From Amycolatopsis camponoti (GTDB taxonomy: Bacteria > Actinomycetota > Actinomycetes > Mycobacteriales > Pseudonocardiaceae): a stretch of DNA of 64,000 nt. Below the pieces are notes generated by a model that made no database searches, was not told the origin of the DNA, and saw only the letters and a list, made by a program, of their open reading frames with translations. The stretch is from contig NZ_CABVGP010000001.1 in the NCBI RefSeq assembly GCF_902497555.1, positions 2,460,501 to 2,524,500 on the forward strand, read 5' to 3'. The position numbers were made by a program, and so were the translations under genes. Position 1 is the first letter of the stretch. Each line of letters begins with the position of its first letter. Below, one piece after another: positions 17,170 through 26,334 of this stretch.

Positions 17170-18219
17170 TCAGCGGGGCAGGACGAGGTGGTCGGCGATG
17201 GCGTACAGCTCCGCCTGCGCGCCGGGTCCCGCGACGGCGATCGGCGCGTCGTGGACGGCCTTGAGGATCCAGAGCGTGCGGTAACCGTGCTCGTCCACAT
17301 AGCGGGTCTCGTGTCCCTGGACCGGTTGCCCCGCGGTGCCGCGCACCCGGCCGGGCTCGTCGCTGCGGACCTGGACCGGCGGCAAGGTGGCGCACGTGCC
17401 CACCGAGTAGCTCGTGCGCGAACCGCTCGGGCCGCTCGGGCCGCCCTTCTCGACGTCGAACGTGCACATCCGCAGGCCGTCGGGCAGCTTGCCGAGGCCG
17501 AACGCCGGGGTGACGGTGGCCTTGCCCGGGAAGGTGACGTTCTCCGCGACGCGGCGGCCCGCGTCGGTCAGTTGCTGCGCCGACGCCGTGCTGCCCGGCT
17601 CCGCGGCCACGTTGACGTACAGCGAGCCGCCATCGGGGTGGGTCAGGTACACCTCGTAACCGCCCGGGCCGCCGGAGTGCGAGCTCTCCACGCCTGCCCG
17701 CCCGCCGATGGTGACGGGCCGGCCCGGACCGGACTTGAAGGCGGCCTGCCCGACCGGCATCATCCGCATTTCCTGCACGTCCACGAGCAGGACCTGCGGC
17801 CCGGACGTGACCGTCAGCATGTACTCGCCGCCGTACACCGGCTTGTCGGGGTGCGCCGCGCTGCCACCGATGTTGATCCGGCGCGCGAGGTAGTCGGCCT
17901 TGCCCGGCGGCAGCCATCCGAGAGAGTAGGGCATGGCCAGCTCCGCGATGGCCGGCTTGGCCGGTGCCGCGACGGCGGCCGAACCGCCGGTCGGGCCGGC
18001 GCCGGTGGCCACCTGGCTGTCGCGCGCGGGCCGGTTCAGCGCGACGACGGCGACCGCGGCCAGGACGAGCAGGACCACTCCGGCGGCCGCGAGCGGACGG
18101 CTCACCACGGCGCGCCGGCGATCGAGGCGCTCACGCGTGGCCGCCAGTACCTGGTCGCTGTCGGGGGCGTCGGGCTCGTGGGCGGTGAAGGTGTCCTTGA
18201 TCAGGTTCTCGATGTCCAT
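17170..18219 (-). CDS. Membrane-anchored partner of the adjacent ECF sigma factor
   Basis: A 349-residue single-pass membrane protein. A short cytoplasmic N terminus (1-40) is rich in acidic and Arg residues, one transmembrane helix covers 42-61, and the rest is an extracytoplasmic domain with paired cysteines (CTFDVE and VGTCATL segments). Its start shares an A with the sigma-factor stop (TGATG), with GGAG inside the end of the sigma gene, so the two are coupled. By position it is probably an anti-sigma factor or a regulated envelope sensor. I see no zinc-binding HxxxCxxC motif, so a classical ZAS-type anti-sigma is unlikely. Confidence 0.75.
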   Translation of the reverse strand: MDIENLIKDTFTAHEPDAPDSDQVLAATRERLDRRRAVVSRPLAAAGVVLLVLAAVAVVALNRPARDSQVATGAGPTGGSAAVAAPAKPAIAELAMPYSLGWLPPGKADYLARRINIGGSAAHPDKPVYGGEYMLTVTSGPQVLLVDVQEMRMMPVGQAAFKSGPGRPVTIGGRAGVESSHSGGPGGYEVYLTHPDGGSLYVNVAAEPGSTASAQQLTDAGRRVAENVTFPGKATVTPAFGLGKLPDGLRMCTFDVEKGGPSGPSGSRTSYSVGTCATLPPVQVRSDEPGRVRGTAGQPVQGHETRYVDEHGYRTLWILKAVHDAPIAVAGPGAQAELYAIADHLVLPR

Positions 18220-18719
18220 CAGCTCTCCTTCGCCTGGGCCATCCGGTCGATGCTCAGGCCGTGTCGCAGGGTCGTCAGGGCTTTGCGGGCGTGGGCCCGC
18301 ACGGTGGCCTGGGCGCAGCCCAGCAGGTCGGCGATGTCGGCGTCGGCGAGCTGCTCGTAGTACCGGAGCACCACGACCGCGCGCTGGCGCCGGGGCAACC
18401 GCGCCAGGCGCTGCCACATGTCCTCACGTGCCGCGTGGTCCGACGCGAAGTCGTCCGGCCGCGCCTCGTCCGGCGGGTCGCCCACGGCGATCAGCCGCGC
18501 CGACCGGCTGCGCCGCCAGGACAGGTAGTCGTTGGTCACCATCCGCAGGACATAACGGTCGGGGTGCTCGGCGTCGCTGACCCGCGACCACCGTCGGTAC
18601 GCCTTGACCAGCACGTCCTGCACCAGGTCGGCGGCCTGTTCCCGCTCCCCGGTCAGCATCGTCGCGTAGCGCAGCAACCGCGGCAGGTGCGCCCGGACGA
18701 AGTCCTCGTAGTCAGCCAT
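18219..18719 (-). CDS. ECF RNA polymerase sigma factor, SigE family
   Basis: A 166-residue ECF sigma factor. Region 2 covers about residues 8-75 (LLRYATMLTGEREQAADLVQ, followed by DRYVLRMVTNDYLSWRR), and region 4 about 105-155, with the helix-turn-helix DADIADLLGCAQATVRAHAR. The ATG at 18719 starts the domain directly; a longer form from 18761 adds residues without resemblance to the family. It forms a coupled pair with the membrane protein at 17170-18219 and probably redirects transcription in response to an envelope signal. Its target promoters cannot be told from this window. Confidence 0.88.
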   Translation of the reverse strand: MADYEDFVRAHLPRLLRYATMLTGEREQAADLVQDVLVKAYRRWSRVSDAEHPDRYVLRMVTNDYLSWRRSRSARLIAVGDPPDEARPDDFASDHAAREDMWQRLARLPRRQRAVVVLRYYEQLADADIADLLGCAQATVRAHARKALTTLRHGLSIDRMAQAKES

Positions 18720-18789
18720 CACTAGGAAGACTGCCGCGGCGCGCGATCCGTGTACCTCCACGCAGAACTTCTTCCGGCACCGCTCGTGG

Positions 18790-19731
18790 TCAGTTCCGGG
18801 TCAGGTTCGCCGACACCTTCCAGAGGCGTTCCGCGGTGGCCGGGTCGAGGGCCCATTCCTTCACCCCGTGCGGGTGGTCGGCGAGTTCGGCGTCGTCCGG
18901 CACGGTGTACGCCTCTTGCGCGTCGTCGAGGTAGTGACCGCCGGTGTGGGCGAACTGGGGCGCGACCGCCGCGACGACGCTCGTCGCCGCTCCCTGTCCG
19001 ACCGTCTTGTAGGCGAAGACGCCCGCGGCTTCGGCCGCGGCGAGGGATCGTTTCTGTGCCGGGGTGAAGTTCCGTTGCAGTCCGGTCGCGACTCCGCCGG
19101 GGTTGACGGTGTTCGTGAAGATCCCGTCGGCCGCCCAGCGGCGGGTTGCTTCGACCGCGAACAGCGAGTTCGCCGTTTTCGATTGCGCGTACGCGATTTG
19201 GGGGTCGTAGGCGCGGCGGGTGAAGTGCAGGTCGGTGAAGTCGATGCCGGCGCGCATGTGCGCCGTCGAGCTGACCGAGACGATCCGGGCCTCGCCGCGG
19301 TCCGCGGCGCCGCGGACCAGCGCCGCGTGCAGACCCGTGGCCAGAGCGAAGTGGCCGAGGTGGTTCGTCGCGAACTGCAGCTCCCAGCCCTGCGCGGTGC
19401 AGGCCGGCCCGCCGGTGACGATGCCCGCGTTGTTCACCAGGAGGTGCAGGGGCCCGTCCCACGCTTGCGTGAACCGGCGGACGGACGCCGGGTCGGCGAG
19501 GTCGAGCCGGGCGACCCGCGAACGGGGCCCCGCGGTCGCGGCGGCGGTGTTCCGGACGGCCAGGGTCACCTCGGCCCCCGCGGCGGCGAGTGCGCGAGCG
19601 GTTTCCGCGCCGATGCCGGACGCCGCCCCGGTGACGATCGCGCGGACGCCCCCGAGGTCGACGCCCGCCAGCACGTCGTCCGCGGTGCTGGTGGCGGTGA
19701 ACGGCGTGGTGATGAGCTTTCGCGCGGTCAT
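18790..19731 (-). CDS. Short-chain dehydrogenase/reductase
   Basis: A 313-residue SDR of the retinol-dehydrogenase/WW-domain-oxidoreductase-like type. The cofactor motif TGAASGIG is at about 34-41, NNAG follows the fourth strand, and the catalytic Ser and YAQSK are present. Substrate unknown. It is divergent from a TetR gene, with an inverted repeat between them that should control it. It is a close relative of the partial SDR at the right end of the window: both carry the QGWELQFATNHLGHFALATG segment. That suggests paralogous duplication. Confidence 0.88.
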   Translation of the reverse strand: MTARKLITTPFTATSTADDVLAGVDLGGVRAIVTGAASGIGAETARALAAAGAEVTLAVRNTAAATAGPRSRVARLDLADPASVRRFTQAWDGPLHLLVNNAGIVTGGPACTAQGWELQFATNHLGHFALATGLHAALVRGAADRGEARIVSVSSTAHMRAGIDFTDLHFTRRAYDPQIAYAQSKTANSLFAVEATRRWAADGIFTNTVNPGGVATGLQRNFTPAQKRSLAAAEAAGVFAYKTVGQGAATSVVAAVAPQFAHTGGHYLDDAQEAYTVPDDAELADHPHGVKEWALDPATAERLWKVSANLTRN

Positions 19732-19738
19732 GAACGCA

Positions 19739-19766
19739 CTATACAGACTAAGCAGATCTTGTATAG
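19739..19766. promoter_or_regulatory. Inverted repeat between SDR and TetR genes
   Basis: CTATACA (19739-19745) and TGTATAG (19760-19766) are exact reverse complements separated by 14 bases, filling most of the 62-base divergent region. This is a likely operator for the TetR protein at 19794-20342. Confidence 0.6.
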
Positions 19767-19793
19767 CTGGATCAGGGCCCGTAGAGTCCTCGC

Positions 19794-20342
19794 ATGTCCG
19801 TTTCCGAAGCTCCGGACGCCACCGAGACCGGTCGTCGTGACGCGGTGCTCGAGTCGGCGCTGCTGACGTTCGCCCGGCACGGGTACCGGAAGACCTCCAT
19901 GGAGGAGGTCGCGCGCGCGGCCCGGATCTCCCGGCCGGGCCTGTACTTCCTGTTCGCGTCCAAACAGGACCTGTTCCGGGCGGCGGTCACCCGGGCGATC
20001 GAGCGGGACCTCGCCGCGGCCGAGGAGATCCTCGCCGACCCCGGAAAGCCGTTGCGGGAGCGGCTGGCCGGCGCGTTCGACCGGTGGGCCGGCCGCTACG
20101 TCGGGCCGATGAGCCGCGACGTCCCGGCGGTGATCGAGCAGAACCCGGACCTGCTCGGGCCGATCACCCGCACGGCCCCGAAGCGGTTCGAAGAGCTCGT
20201 CGTCGCCGCGGTGGGCGGGAAGGCCGCGACGGGTGTCGCGCAGACCTTGATCAGCGCGTCGGTCGGGGTGAAGCACCAGGTGGAAACCCGGGAGGCGTAT
20301 CTCGGCCGCATGACCACCGCGATCGGCCTCCTCGTCCCCTGA
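19794..20342 (+). CDS. TetR/AcrR-family regulator
   Basis: A 182-residue regulator. The N-terminal helix-turn-helix is at about residues 18-62 (ALLTFARHGYRKTSMEEVAR and ISRPGLYFLFASKQDLF), followed by an all-helical ligand domain. The ATG lies 27 bases right of the inverted repeat at 19739-19766. By divergent arrangement it probably represses the SDR gene at 18790-19731 and itself. Confidence 0.88.
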   Translation: MSVSEAPDATETGRRDAVLESALLTFARHGYRKTSMEEVARAARISRPGLYFLFASKQDLFRAAVTRAIERDLAAAEEILADPGKPLRERLAGAFDRWAGRYVGPMSRDVPAVIEQNPDLLGPITRTAPKRFEELVVAAVGGKAATGVAQTLISASVGVKHQVETREAYLGRMTTAIGLLVP

Positions 20343-20369
20343 CGCTCGACCCGGTTTCGCGATACCCGT

Positions 20370-21392
20370 CTAGGCTGCGGCGCGCTCGGCGAGCGGGCGG
20401 CGGCGCAGGCCCGCGTCGTGCACGGCCGGCGGCTGGTAGTTCTGGTCGAGCGTGCCGATGTTGGTGCCGGGCGGCACGATTTCGTCGATGCGGTCGAGGA
20501 CGTCGTCGGTGAGCCGGACCTCGACGCCGGCCAGCAGGTCGTCGAGCTGGGGCATGGTCCGCGGGCCGAGCAGCGCGCTGGTGACGCCGGGGTGGGCGAT
20601 GACGAAGGCCATCGCGAGGTGGGTCATCGGCAGGCCGGCTTCGGCGGCCAGTGGAACGAGCTGCTCGACGACGTCGAGCCGGCGTTCGTCGGTGAGGTGC
20701 TTGAGCAGGTGCGTCCGGCGCAGGTCGTTCCGCTCGCCCTTGCGGACGCGCCCGGTGAGCAGGCCCTGGCCGAGCGGGCCCCAGATCAGCGTGCCCATGC
20801 CGAAGCGCTCGGCCAGCGGCAGCACTTCGCGTTCGACGCCGCGGTTGAGGAGGGAGTATGCCGCCTGCTCGGCGCGGAACCGCGCCAGGCCGCTCCGTTC
20901 GGCGACCCACTGGGCCTCGACGATGTCGGACGCGAGGCTCTGGGACGTGCCGATCGCGCGGATCTTGCCGGCGCGGAGCAGGTCGGTCAGTGCGGAAAGC
21001 GTTTCCTCGACGTCCGTCGCGGGGTCGGTGCGGTGCAGCTGGTAGAGATCGATGTGGTCGACCCCCAGGCGCCGCAACGAGTTCTCGACGGCGGTGACGA
21101 TCCAGCGCCGGGACGCGCCTTGGTGGTGCGGATCGTCACCGACCTGACGGCCGAACTTGGTGGCGAGCACGACGTCGTCGCGGCGGCCCCGCAACGCTTT
21201 GCCGACGACCTCTTCGGAATCGCCGTAGGCGTCGGCGGTGTCGACGAAGTTGATCCCCGCGTCCAGTGCCTTGTGGATCATGCGGGCGGAGTCGTCCGGG
21301 TCGGGATTGCCGAAGGAGGTCGCGAACATCATCGCGCCGAGCGCGTACGGGCTGACCTTGATCCCGGTCCGGCCGAGGGTGCGGTAGTGCAT
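20370..21392 (-). CDS. Aldo/keto reductase
   Basis: A 340-residue NADPH-dependent aldo/keto reductase with the TIM-barrel family markers: GINFVDTADAYG with the catalytic Asp and Tyr (about 47-58), VLATKFG with the catalytic Lys, and a DLYQLHR segment with the His. The C-terminal cofactor segment (GPRTMPQLDDLL) is intact. Substrate unknown. Divergent from the TetR gene at 21509, with a palindrome between them. Confidence 0.9.
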   Translation of the reverse strand: MHYRTLGRTGIKVSPYALGAMMFATSFGNPDPDDSARMIHKALDAGINFVDTADAYGDSEEVVGKALRGRRDDVVLATKFGRQVGDDPHHQGASRRWIVTAVENSLRRLGVDHIDLYQLHRTDPATDVEETLSALTDLLRAGKIRAIGTSQSLASDIVEAQWVAERSGLARFRAEQAAYSLLNRGVEREVLPLAERFGMGTLIWGPLGQGLLTGRVRKGERNDLRRTHLLKHLTDERRLDVVEQLVPLAAEAGLPMTHLAMAFVIAHPGVTSALLGPRTMPQLDDLLAGVEVRLTDDVLDRIDEIVPPGTNIGTLDQNYQPPAVHDAGLRRRPLAERAAA

Positions 21393-21470
21393 GGGTTCTC
21401 TCCCGCCGAGGTGCCGGCCGGCGCGGATGCCGTACGCTGGCCGTAAGTGGAAACCTATTCCGGAACTATA

Positions 21471-21485
21471 CGGAAAGGCTTTCCG
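21471..21485. promoter_or_regulatory. 15-bp palindrome between AKR and TetR genes
   Basis: CGGAAAG (21471-21477) and CTTTCCG (21479-21485) are perfect arms around a single G, 23 bases before the TetR start. A related TTCCGGAA lies just upstream, suggesting overlapping operator half-sites. Confidence 0.5.
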
Positions 21486-21508
21486 GTTACGCAACCGAGA
21501 GGGGCGAA

Positions 21509-22078
21509 GTGACCCAGGAGACCCGGCGGCGGCGCGCCGACGCCCAGCGCAACGTCGAGGCCTTGATCGAGGCGGCGCGGACGGTCTTCGACACCTCTGG
21601 CGTCGATGCCCCGGCGAAAGAGATCACCGACCTCGCCGGAGTCGGCGTCGGCACGCTGTACCGGCACTTCCCCCAGCGCTCGGACCTGGTCAAGGCCGTC
21701 GTGCGGACCGGAATCGACGCCGTCGCCGACGCCGGCCCCGAGCTGAGCGCCGCCCATCCGCCGGAGCGGGCGCTTTCGCTCTGGATCGACCGGTTCGTCG
21801 AGCTCCTCGGGACCAAGCGCGGGCTCGCCTCGGCCCTGCACTCGGGTGATCCGGCGTTCGAAGGGCTGCCCGGCTACTTCATGGAGCGGCTGGTTCCCAC
21901 GCTCACGGCCCTGCTCGACGCGGCGGTCGCCGACGGCGCGATCCGCGACGACCTCGGCGCCGAGGACCTCCTGTACGCGATCACGTTGTTGTGCCAGCCC
22001 GTTCCCGGCCGCGAGCCGGGGCACGGCAGGCGCTTGGTCGCCGTCCTCGTCGACGGCCTCCGCTACGGCGCCGGCTGA
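21509..22078 (+). CDS. TetR-family regulator
   Basis: A 189-residue regulator with helix-turn-helix at about residues 15-60 (ARTVFDTSGVDAPAKEITDL and VGTLYRHFPQRSDLV). GTG start preceded by GAGAGGGG. Its C-terminal half matches the transcription-repressor type often seen next to oxidoreductases. It is divergent from the aldo/keto reductase gene, its probable target. Confidence 0.88.
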   Translation: MTQETRRRRADAQRNVEALIEAARTVFDTSGVDAPAKEITDLAGVGVGTLYRHFPQRSDLVKAVVRTGIDAVADAGPELSAAHPPERALSLWIDRFVELLGTKRGLASALHSGDPAFEGLPGYFMERLVPTLTALLDAAVADGAIRDDLGAEDLLYAITLLCQPVPGREPGHGRRLVAVLVDGLRYGAG

Positions 22079-22131
22079 AGGGCGGCGACCATCCGGTCAC
22101 GCGAACCGGCTGCCGATCGTGTATCCGGCGC

Positions 22132-22788
22132 CTACTGCGCGGGTCCGCTCGCTTCGGTTTGACGCGCGTCGCCGAGGAGGTCGATCCGGAGCGCCTCCGC
22201 GATCCGGCTCACCAGCCATGTCTCCGCCCTCGGGTAGCTCCAGCCGAAGTCGTCGACCAGGCGGCGCCAAGACGGGTAGCCCAGGAAGTACGCCAGCACG
22301 TCGACCGCGTCGCCGGTCGTTCCCGGTAGGGCGCCCAGGTCCCGCAGACGCGTGGCGACCAAGCCGAGACCGCCGCGAAAGCCCTGCGCGGCGCCGGCCG
22401 CGGCGGCCGCGGTCCCCTCGTCGGTGTGTTTCGTGGTGAGCATCAGCTCGAAGATGTCGGCGTACTCCTGAGCGCCGAACCGGGCGGCCGCTACGCAGCC
22501 GCGGAGGACTTCGCCGGGGTTCGCGGCCGTGGTGACGCGGTCGGCTGCCTCCTGCAGGCGGGTGTCACCCGCGGCGCTGGAGACCAGCTCGTCCAGCAAC
22601 CGCGGCTTTCCGCCCACGCTCGCGTACACCGTCGCCGTCGCCACGCGCGCGGCCGCGGCGATCTCCTGGATGGTGGTCGCGGCGTAACCGCGCTCGGCGA
22701 ACAGCCGGCGCGCGGCGTCGAGGATGGCCTGCCGCGTCTGCGCGGCGGCCTCCCGGCGGCGCGGCGAATTGTACGAGGCGGAGGACAC
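22132..22788 (-). CDS. TetR-family regulator
   Basis: A 218-residue regulator. The helix-turn-helix is at about residues 20-66 (ARRLFAERGYAATTIQEIAA and VATATVYASVGGKPRLL). GTG start at 22788. It is divergent, with a 50-base gap, from the glycosyltransferase/nitroreductase pair, which it probably regulates. The shared gap contains a TTGACA at 22813-22818 that could be part of the glycosyltransferase promoter. Confidence 0.87.
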   Translation of the reverse strand: MSSASYNSPRRREAAAQTRQAILDAARRLFAERGYAATTIQEIAAAARVATATVYASVGGKPRLLDELVSSAAGDTRLQEAADRVTTAANPGEVLRGCVAAARFGAQEYADIFELMLTTKHTDEGTAAAAAGAAQGFRGGLGLVATRLRDLGALPGTTGDAVDVLAYFLGYPSWRRLVDDFGWSYPRAETWLVSRIAEALRIDLLGDARQTEASGPAQ

Positions 22789-22838
22789 GGCAATGACTAT
22801 AAGGCAAGCCGGTTGACAAGAACACTACTCTGATCAAT

Positions 22839-23966
22839 ATGCGAATCCTCTTGTCGACTGTGCCCGCGCACGGCCACTTGTTCCCCCTGCTGCCGTTGGG
22901 GCGGGCCTTGGCTGCACGCGGCCACCAGGTCGGCGTCCTGACCTCCGGTGCCTTGGCACCCGCGGTGGACAACGAGCCTCTCGAGCTGGTCGCCGCGGGC
23001 CCGGCCATGGACGCGGTGTTCGCCGAGTCCGCGCGCCGCAGCGGTGACGACGGCACGACGGTGCCCACCTTCGCGATGGTCGCGACCTTGTTCGCCGACG
23101 TCCGGGTCGGCCTGGCCGGCGCCGAATCCCTGCGCGCCGCGCGGGAATGGCGGCCGGACGTGGTGGTGCACGAAGCCACCGACCTGATCGGCCCGCTGGT
23201 CGCGGCCGCGCTCGACGTCCCGCTGCTGACCCACGCACTCGGCCCCGGCCACCCACCCGAGCTGCTGAAAGCCTTCGCCGAGGCGGCCGCGCCGCGGTGG
23301 GCCGAACTCGGTGTCGACGCTCCCGTCGAGGCGGTCGGCGGGAGGTACCTGGACATCTGCCCGCCCGCGCTGCAGTTCCCGGGCTGGCTGCCGCCCGCCG
23401 ACCGGGTGCCGCTGCGCCCCGAACCGCACACGGTCCTCCCGTCGGGGCCGCCGGTCTTCGACTCGCCCGCCCCGGGACGCGGGCGGGTGCTGGTCACCTT
23501 CGGCACGCACTTCACGGCGCCCGAAATCGTTTCGCCGGTTGTGCGGGGACTGACGGGACAGGGCTTCGAGGTCGCGGTCACCGTCGGCCTCGGTCGCTCC
23601 GCGGCCGACTACGGCCTCCCGGAGGAGGTGCGGCTGGTCCCGTTCACCCCGATGGCCCGGCTGTTGTCCCATGTGGACGTCATGGTCACGCACGGCGGCG
23701 CCGGCAGTGTGCTGTCCGGCCTCTCGCGGGGGCTGCCGCTGGTCGTGGTGCCCCAGGCCGCCGACCAGTTCGTCCAAGCCGAACTCGCCGCCGCCGGCGG
23801 CGTGGGGGTCGCCGTCCGCCCGGGCGAGGATCTCGCTGACGCCCTCGAGCGGGCCACCGACCCGGCGGTGCGCGAGCGCGCTCGCTCGGTGGCCGCCGAA
23901 ATCGCGGCGCTACCGGACGCGGCGGCGCTGGCCGAGTCATTCCCCGCACTGGTGGAGGCGCGCTGA
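22839..23966 (+). CDS. GT1-family (UGT/MGT-like) glycosyltransferase
   Basis: A 375-residue glycosyltransferase with the GT-B fold of antibiotic and macrolide glycosyltransferases. The N terminus MRILLSTVPAHGHLFPLLPL carries the catalytic-His region. The nucleotide-sugar motif THGGAGSVLSGLSRGLPLVV followed by PQAADQF is at about 285-312. It probably transfers a sugar to a small hydrophobic acceptor. It is coupled to the following nitroreductase-like gene (TGATG) and lies opposite a TetR, which resembles a detoxification or self-resistance arrangement. Acceptor unknown. Confidence 0.88.
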   Translation: MRILLSTVPAHGHLFPLLPLGRALAARGHQVGVLTSGALAPAVDNEPLELVAAGPAMDAVFAESARRSGDDGTTVPTFAMVATLFADVRVGLAGAESLRAAREWRPDVVVHEATDLIGPLVAAALDVPLLTHALGPGHPPELLKAFAEAAAPRWAELGVDAPVEAVGGRYLDICPPALQFPGWLPPADRVPLRPEPHTVLPSGPPVFDSPAPGRGRVLVTFGTHFTAPEIVSPVVRGLTGQGFEVAVTVGLGRSAADYGLPEEVRLVPFTPMARLLSHVDVMVTHGGAGSVLSGLSRGLPLVVVPQAADQFVQAELAAAGGVGVAVRPGEDLADALERATDPAVRERARSVAAEIAALPDAAALAESFPALVEAR

Positions 23967-24403
23967 TGGCCGATCGGTACAGCGACCCGGACATGGGGTC
24001 GTGGAACGCGAAGATCACGGCCGAGTTCCGCGCCGGCCACGGCAAGGTCGGCGGCGTGTTCGCCGACGTCCCGCTGCTGCTACTCACCACCGTCGGCGCG
24101 CGCAGCGGCCGCGAGTTCACCACGCCGCTGGGCTACTTGCCCGACGGTGACCGCCGGATCATCTTCGCCACCAACGGCGGTCAGGCGCGTAACCCGGCGT
24201 GGTACCACAACCTGCTGGCGCAGCCGCAGGTGCGCATCGAGGTCGGCACCGGAACCCAGATCGAGGAGTACGTCTGCACCGCGACGGTGCTGACCGGCGC
24301 CGAACGTGACGCGTTCTGGAACGAGCAGGAGTCCCGCGCGCCGGTCTTCGCCGAGTACAAGAGCAAAACGGATCGGCTGATCCCGGTCATCGCCTTGGCG
24401 TAG
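23966..24403 (+). CDS. Deazaflavin (F420)-dependent nitroreductase-family protein
   Basis: A 145-residue protein of the Ddn/FDOR-A type. It has the split beta-barrel features LLLLTTVGARSGREFTTPLG, with the loop that contacts the cofactor, and the NPAWYHNLLAQPQVRIEV segment. Relatives reduce quinones or activated double bonds using F420H2. The start overlaps the glycosyltransferase stop by one base. It ends just before a 13-bp terminator hairpin. Confidence 0.88.
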   Translation: MADRYSDPDMGSWNAKITAEFRAGHGKVGGVFADVPLLLLTTVGARSGREFTTPLGYLPDGDRRIIFATNGGQARNPAWYHNLLAQPQVRIEVGTGTQIEEYVCTATVLTGAERDAFWNEQESRAPVFAEYKSKTDRLIPVIALA

Positions 24404-24411
24404 CGCCGGGA

Positions 24412-24446
24412 CCGGCGTCCTCGAAGAAAGTCCTCGAGGACGCCGG
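24412..24446. terminator. Bidirectional hairpin terminator
   Basis: A perfect 13-bp stem (CCGGCGTCCTCGA at 24412-24424, TCGAGGACGCCGG at 24434-24446) with a 9-base loop lies between convergent stop codons. Confidence 0.85.
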
Positions 24447-24451
24447 GCGGG

Positions 24452-26038
24452 TCAGCCCCGGTGCCACTTCTGGTTCGCGCCACCGTGGCAGTCCCACAGG
24501 ATGAGGGGTGCCCGGTCGTCGCCGTTCCACGCCTTGATGTCGACGCACTTGCCGGACTGCGGGTTCACGAGATCGCCGGCCGGGTTCAAGACGAACTGCT
24601 GCGCGGGGTTGCCGCTGCAGGTGGCGACCTGGATGGCCGCGCCGTTCTCACGCGAGCCCCAGGCGACGTCCATGCACATGTTGTTCGGGACGCGCAGTGT
24701 GTCGCCGGTGAACGTCCAGTCCTGGGCGACGGTGTTGTTGCAGAAGAACGTTTGCAGGTGGACGCCGTCGGCGAAGTTCCGCTTCGGCACGTCGATGCAC
24801 TTGCCGTTCCAGTCGCTGATCAGCCGGGTGCCGGACGGGTGCGACCCGCCGCCGGTGAAGCTGTTCAGGGTGATGCCCGCGGCCCGGGGGCTCCCGTCGT
24901 TCACCAGGGACTCGAAGTTGCCGACGTCGTCGAAGGCGAACGCGTAGGCCTTGCCGTCGGCCATGCTCGCGTGCACCAGCTTCGCGTACTGGTTGGTCGG
25001 GTTGCTCTGGTAGAAGTCGGCGCCGGTGCCGCCGGGCTGGGTGTCGATCCGGCCCAGCGTGCCGCGGTTGAGCGCGGCGCACAGCGTGCGCGCGATCGGG
25101 CCGACGACCTGGTCGTTGGGCGCGCCGAGGGCGCCGTCGCAGCCCCAGACGTTCGCCGAGGACGGCTTGGCGAACGACGCCACCTGCCGGCCGCTGCCGT
25201 CGGTGAAGTTCATGGTGGTGCCGGACGTGCGGCCGAAGTACTTGGTGTTCGGCTGGTCGCCGAAGGGGACGACGGTCAGCACCTTGCCGGTGTAGGCGTT
25301 CCACGCCGACGAGATGTAGGAGTCGAGGTAGCCGCCGCCGAGCTGTCCGGCGTCCGCCGCCTTGCCCGGGGCCAGGACGCGCAGCACCGTGCCGTCCGAG
25401 CGGGTCTGGACCGACCCGGCCCAGCCGGGCTGGGTCTTGATGCCGTTGATGACGTTGTCGCGGCCGCCCGGGACCAGCGAGCCGGTCGACCTCACGGCGC
25501 CGGATCCCGTGGTCACGCTCACCGTGTGCGGCACGGCGAACATGTCCACTTGGGAGCTGTTGAGCCACAGGCCGGCGTCGTTGTAGGTGAACTCGCTCCA
25601 GTCGAACAGGACGTCGCGGTTGGCGTCACCGCCTGCCCAGGGCGCGGGCTGGACCAGACCACCCGGGGCGAGGAAGAACTTCAGGCGCTCGCCGAGGGAG
25701 AAGTAGACGCGACCGGAGACGCCGCGGGGAACCTGGATGGTCGTGGTGCCGCCGTTGCCCGGGCCGGGGATGGAGACGTCGGGTGCCGGAGCCGGGGGAG
25801 TGCTGCCGGCGCCCCAAGCGGTGAAGCCGCCGGCCGCGTTGACGTATCCCAGCTTGCCGCTGCTCAGGTCCACGCCGAGGACGTAGAGGTGGACCGGGTC
25901 CGCGCGACCGGTGTCGTTGGTGATGGACAAGGGGAGGAGCGCGGGGCCGGAGGCCTCGGCGACACCGCCCCACACGGTCGTCGACGCGAACGCCACCAGC
26001 GTGACGACGATCGCGGACAGCTTTCTTCGAATGTGCAA
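24452..26038 (-). CDS. Secreted GH64 beta-1,3-glucanase with ricin-type lectin domain
   Basis: A 528-residue secreted enzyme. A signal peptide (Arg/Lys at 4-6, hydrophobic 8-24, likely cleavage near VAEA at 26-29) precedes a GH64 domain (about 32-395) with the family Glu in DWSEFTYND (E149) and Asp in SSQVDMFAVP (D165). A C-terminal ricin B beta-trefoil (about 402-528) has repeated Q-x-W-type blocks. It should cut beta-1,3-glucan outside the cell, with the lectin binding polysaccharide. The start is the TTG at 26036-26038: AAAGGAG lies 6 bases ahead, and no in-frame ATG precedes the signal peptide at a sensible distance. Confidence 0.88.
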   Translation of the reverse strand: MHIRRKLSAIVVTLVAFASTTVWGGVAEASGPALLPLSITNDTGRADPVHLYVLGVDLSSGKLGYVNAAGGFTAWGAGSTPPAPAPDVSIPGPGNGGTTTIQVPRGVSGRVYFSLGERLKFFLAPGGLVQPAPWAGGDANRDVLFDWSEFTYNDAGLWLNSSQVDMFAVPHTVSVTTGSGAVRSTGSLVPGGRDNVINGIKTQPGWAGSVQTRSDGTVLRVLAPGKAADAGQLGGGYLDSYISSAWNAYTGKVLTVVPFGDQPNTKYFGRTSGTTMNFTDGSGRQVASFAKPSSANVWGCDGALGAPNDQVVGPIARTLCAALNRGTLGRIDTQPGGTGADFYQSNPTNQYAKLVHASMADGKAYAFAFDDVGNFESLVNDGSPRAAGITLNSFTGGGSHPSGTRLISDWNGKCIDVPKRNFADGVHLQTFFCNNTVAQDWTFTGDTLRVPNNMCMDVAWGSRENGAAIQVATCSGNPAQQFVLNPAGDLVNPQSGKCVDIKAWNGDDRAPLILWDCHGGANQKWHRG

Positions 26039-26044
26039 AAGTGG

Positions 26045-26051
26045 CTCCTTT
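26045..26051 (-). promoter_or_regulatory. Ribosome binding site that fixes a TTG start
   Basis: On the minus strand AAAGGAG lies 6 bases before the TTG at 26036-26038. It decides the start of the GH64 gene. Confidence 0.75.
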
Positions 26052-26334
26052 TCCGGTGGAAGGGACCGTATGCAGGCGCGCCGCGCGCGTCCATGGTCCG
26101 GGCGCGGACAGGGTTCGTCGGTGCAGCGCGGCTGCCCGGACAGCTGTATGGATGACGTGACAGTGGGTAGCCGCACCGGCCGGGCACCGCATCCCCGCTC
26201 CCATGACGTGTTTGCCATGGTGTCGAAGGCGTGGACCGCCCAGGTCGTGGAGCGGCATCTGGACGGGGTGCCTGGGACGGGGCGGGGTGAGCCACGGGCC
26301 CTTTCCGGTCGACGGAGTCGAGGGCAGGTTGCAC

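Noticed and set aside
22079..22131. Short CCGGT/ACCGG hairpin between convergent TetR genes
   Set aside because: Only 5 base pairs; not enough to call a terminator.
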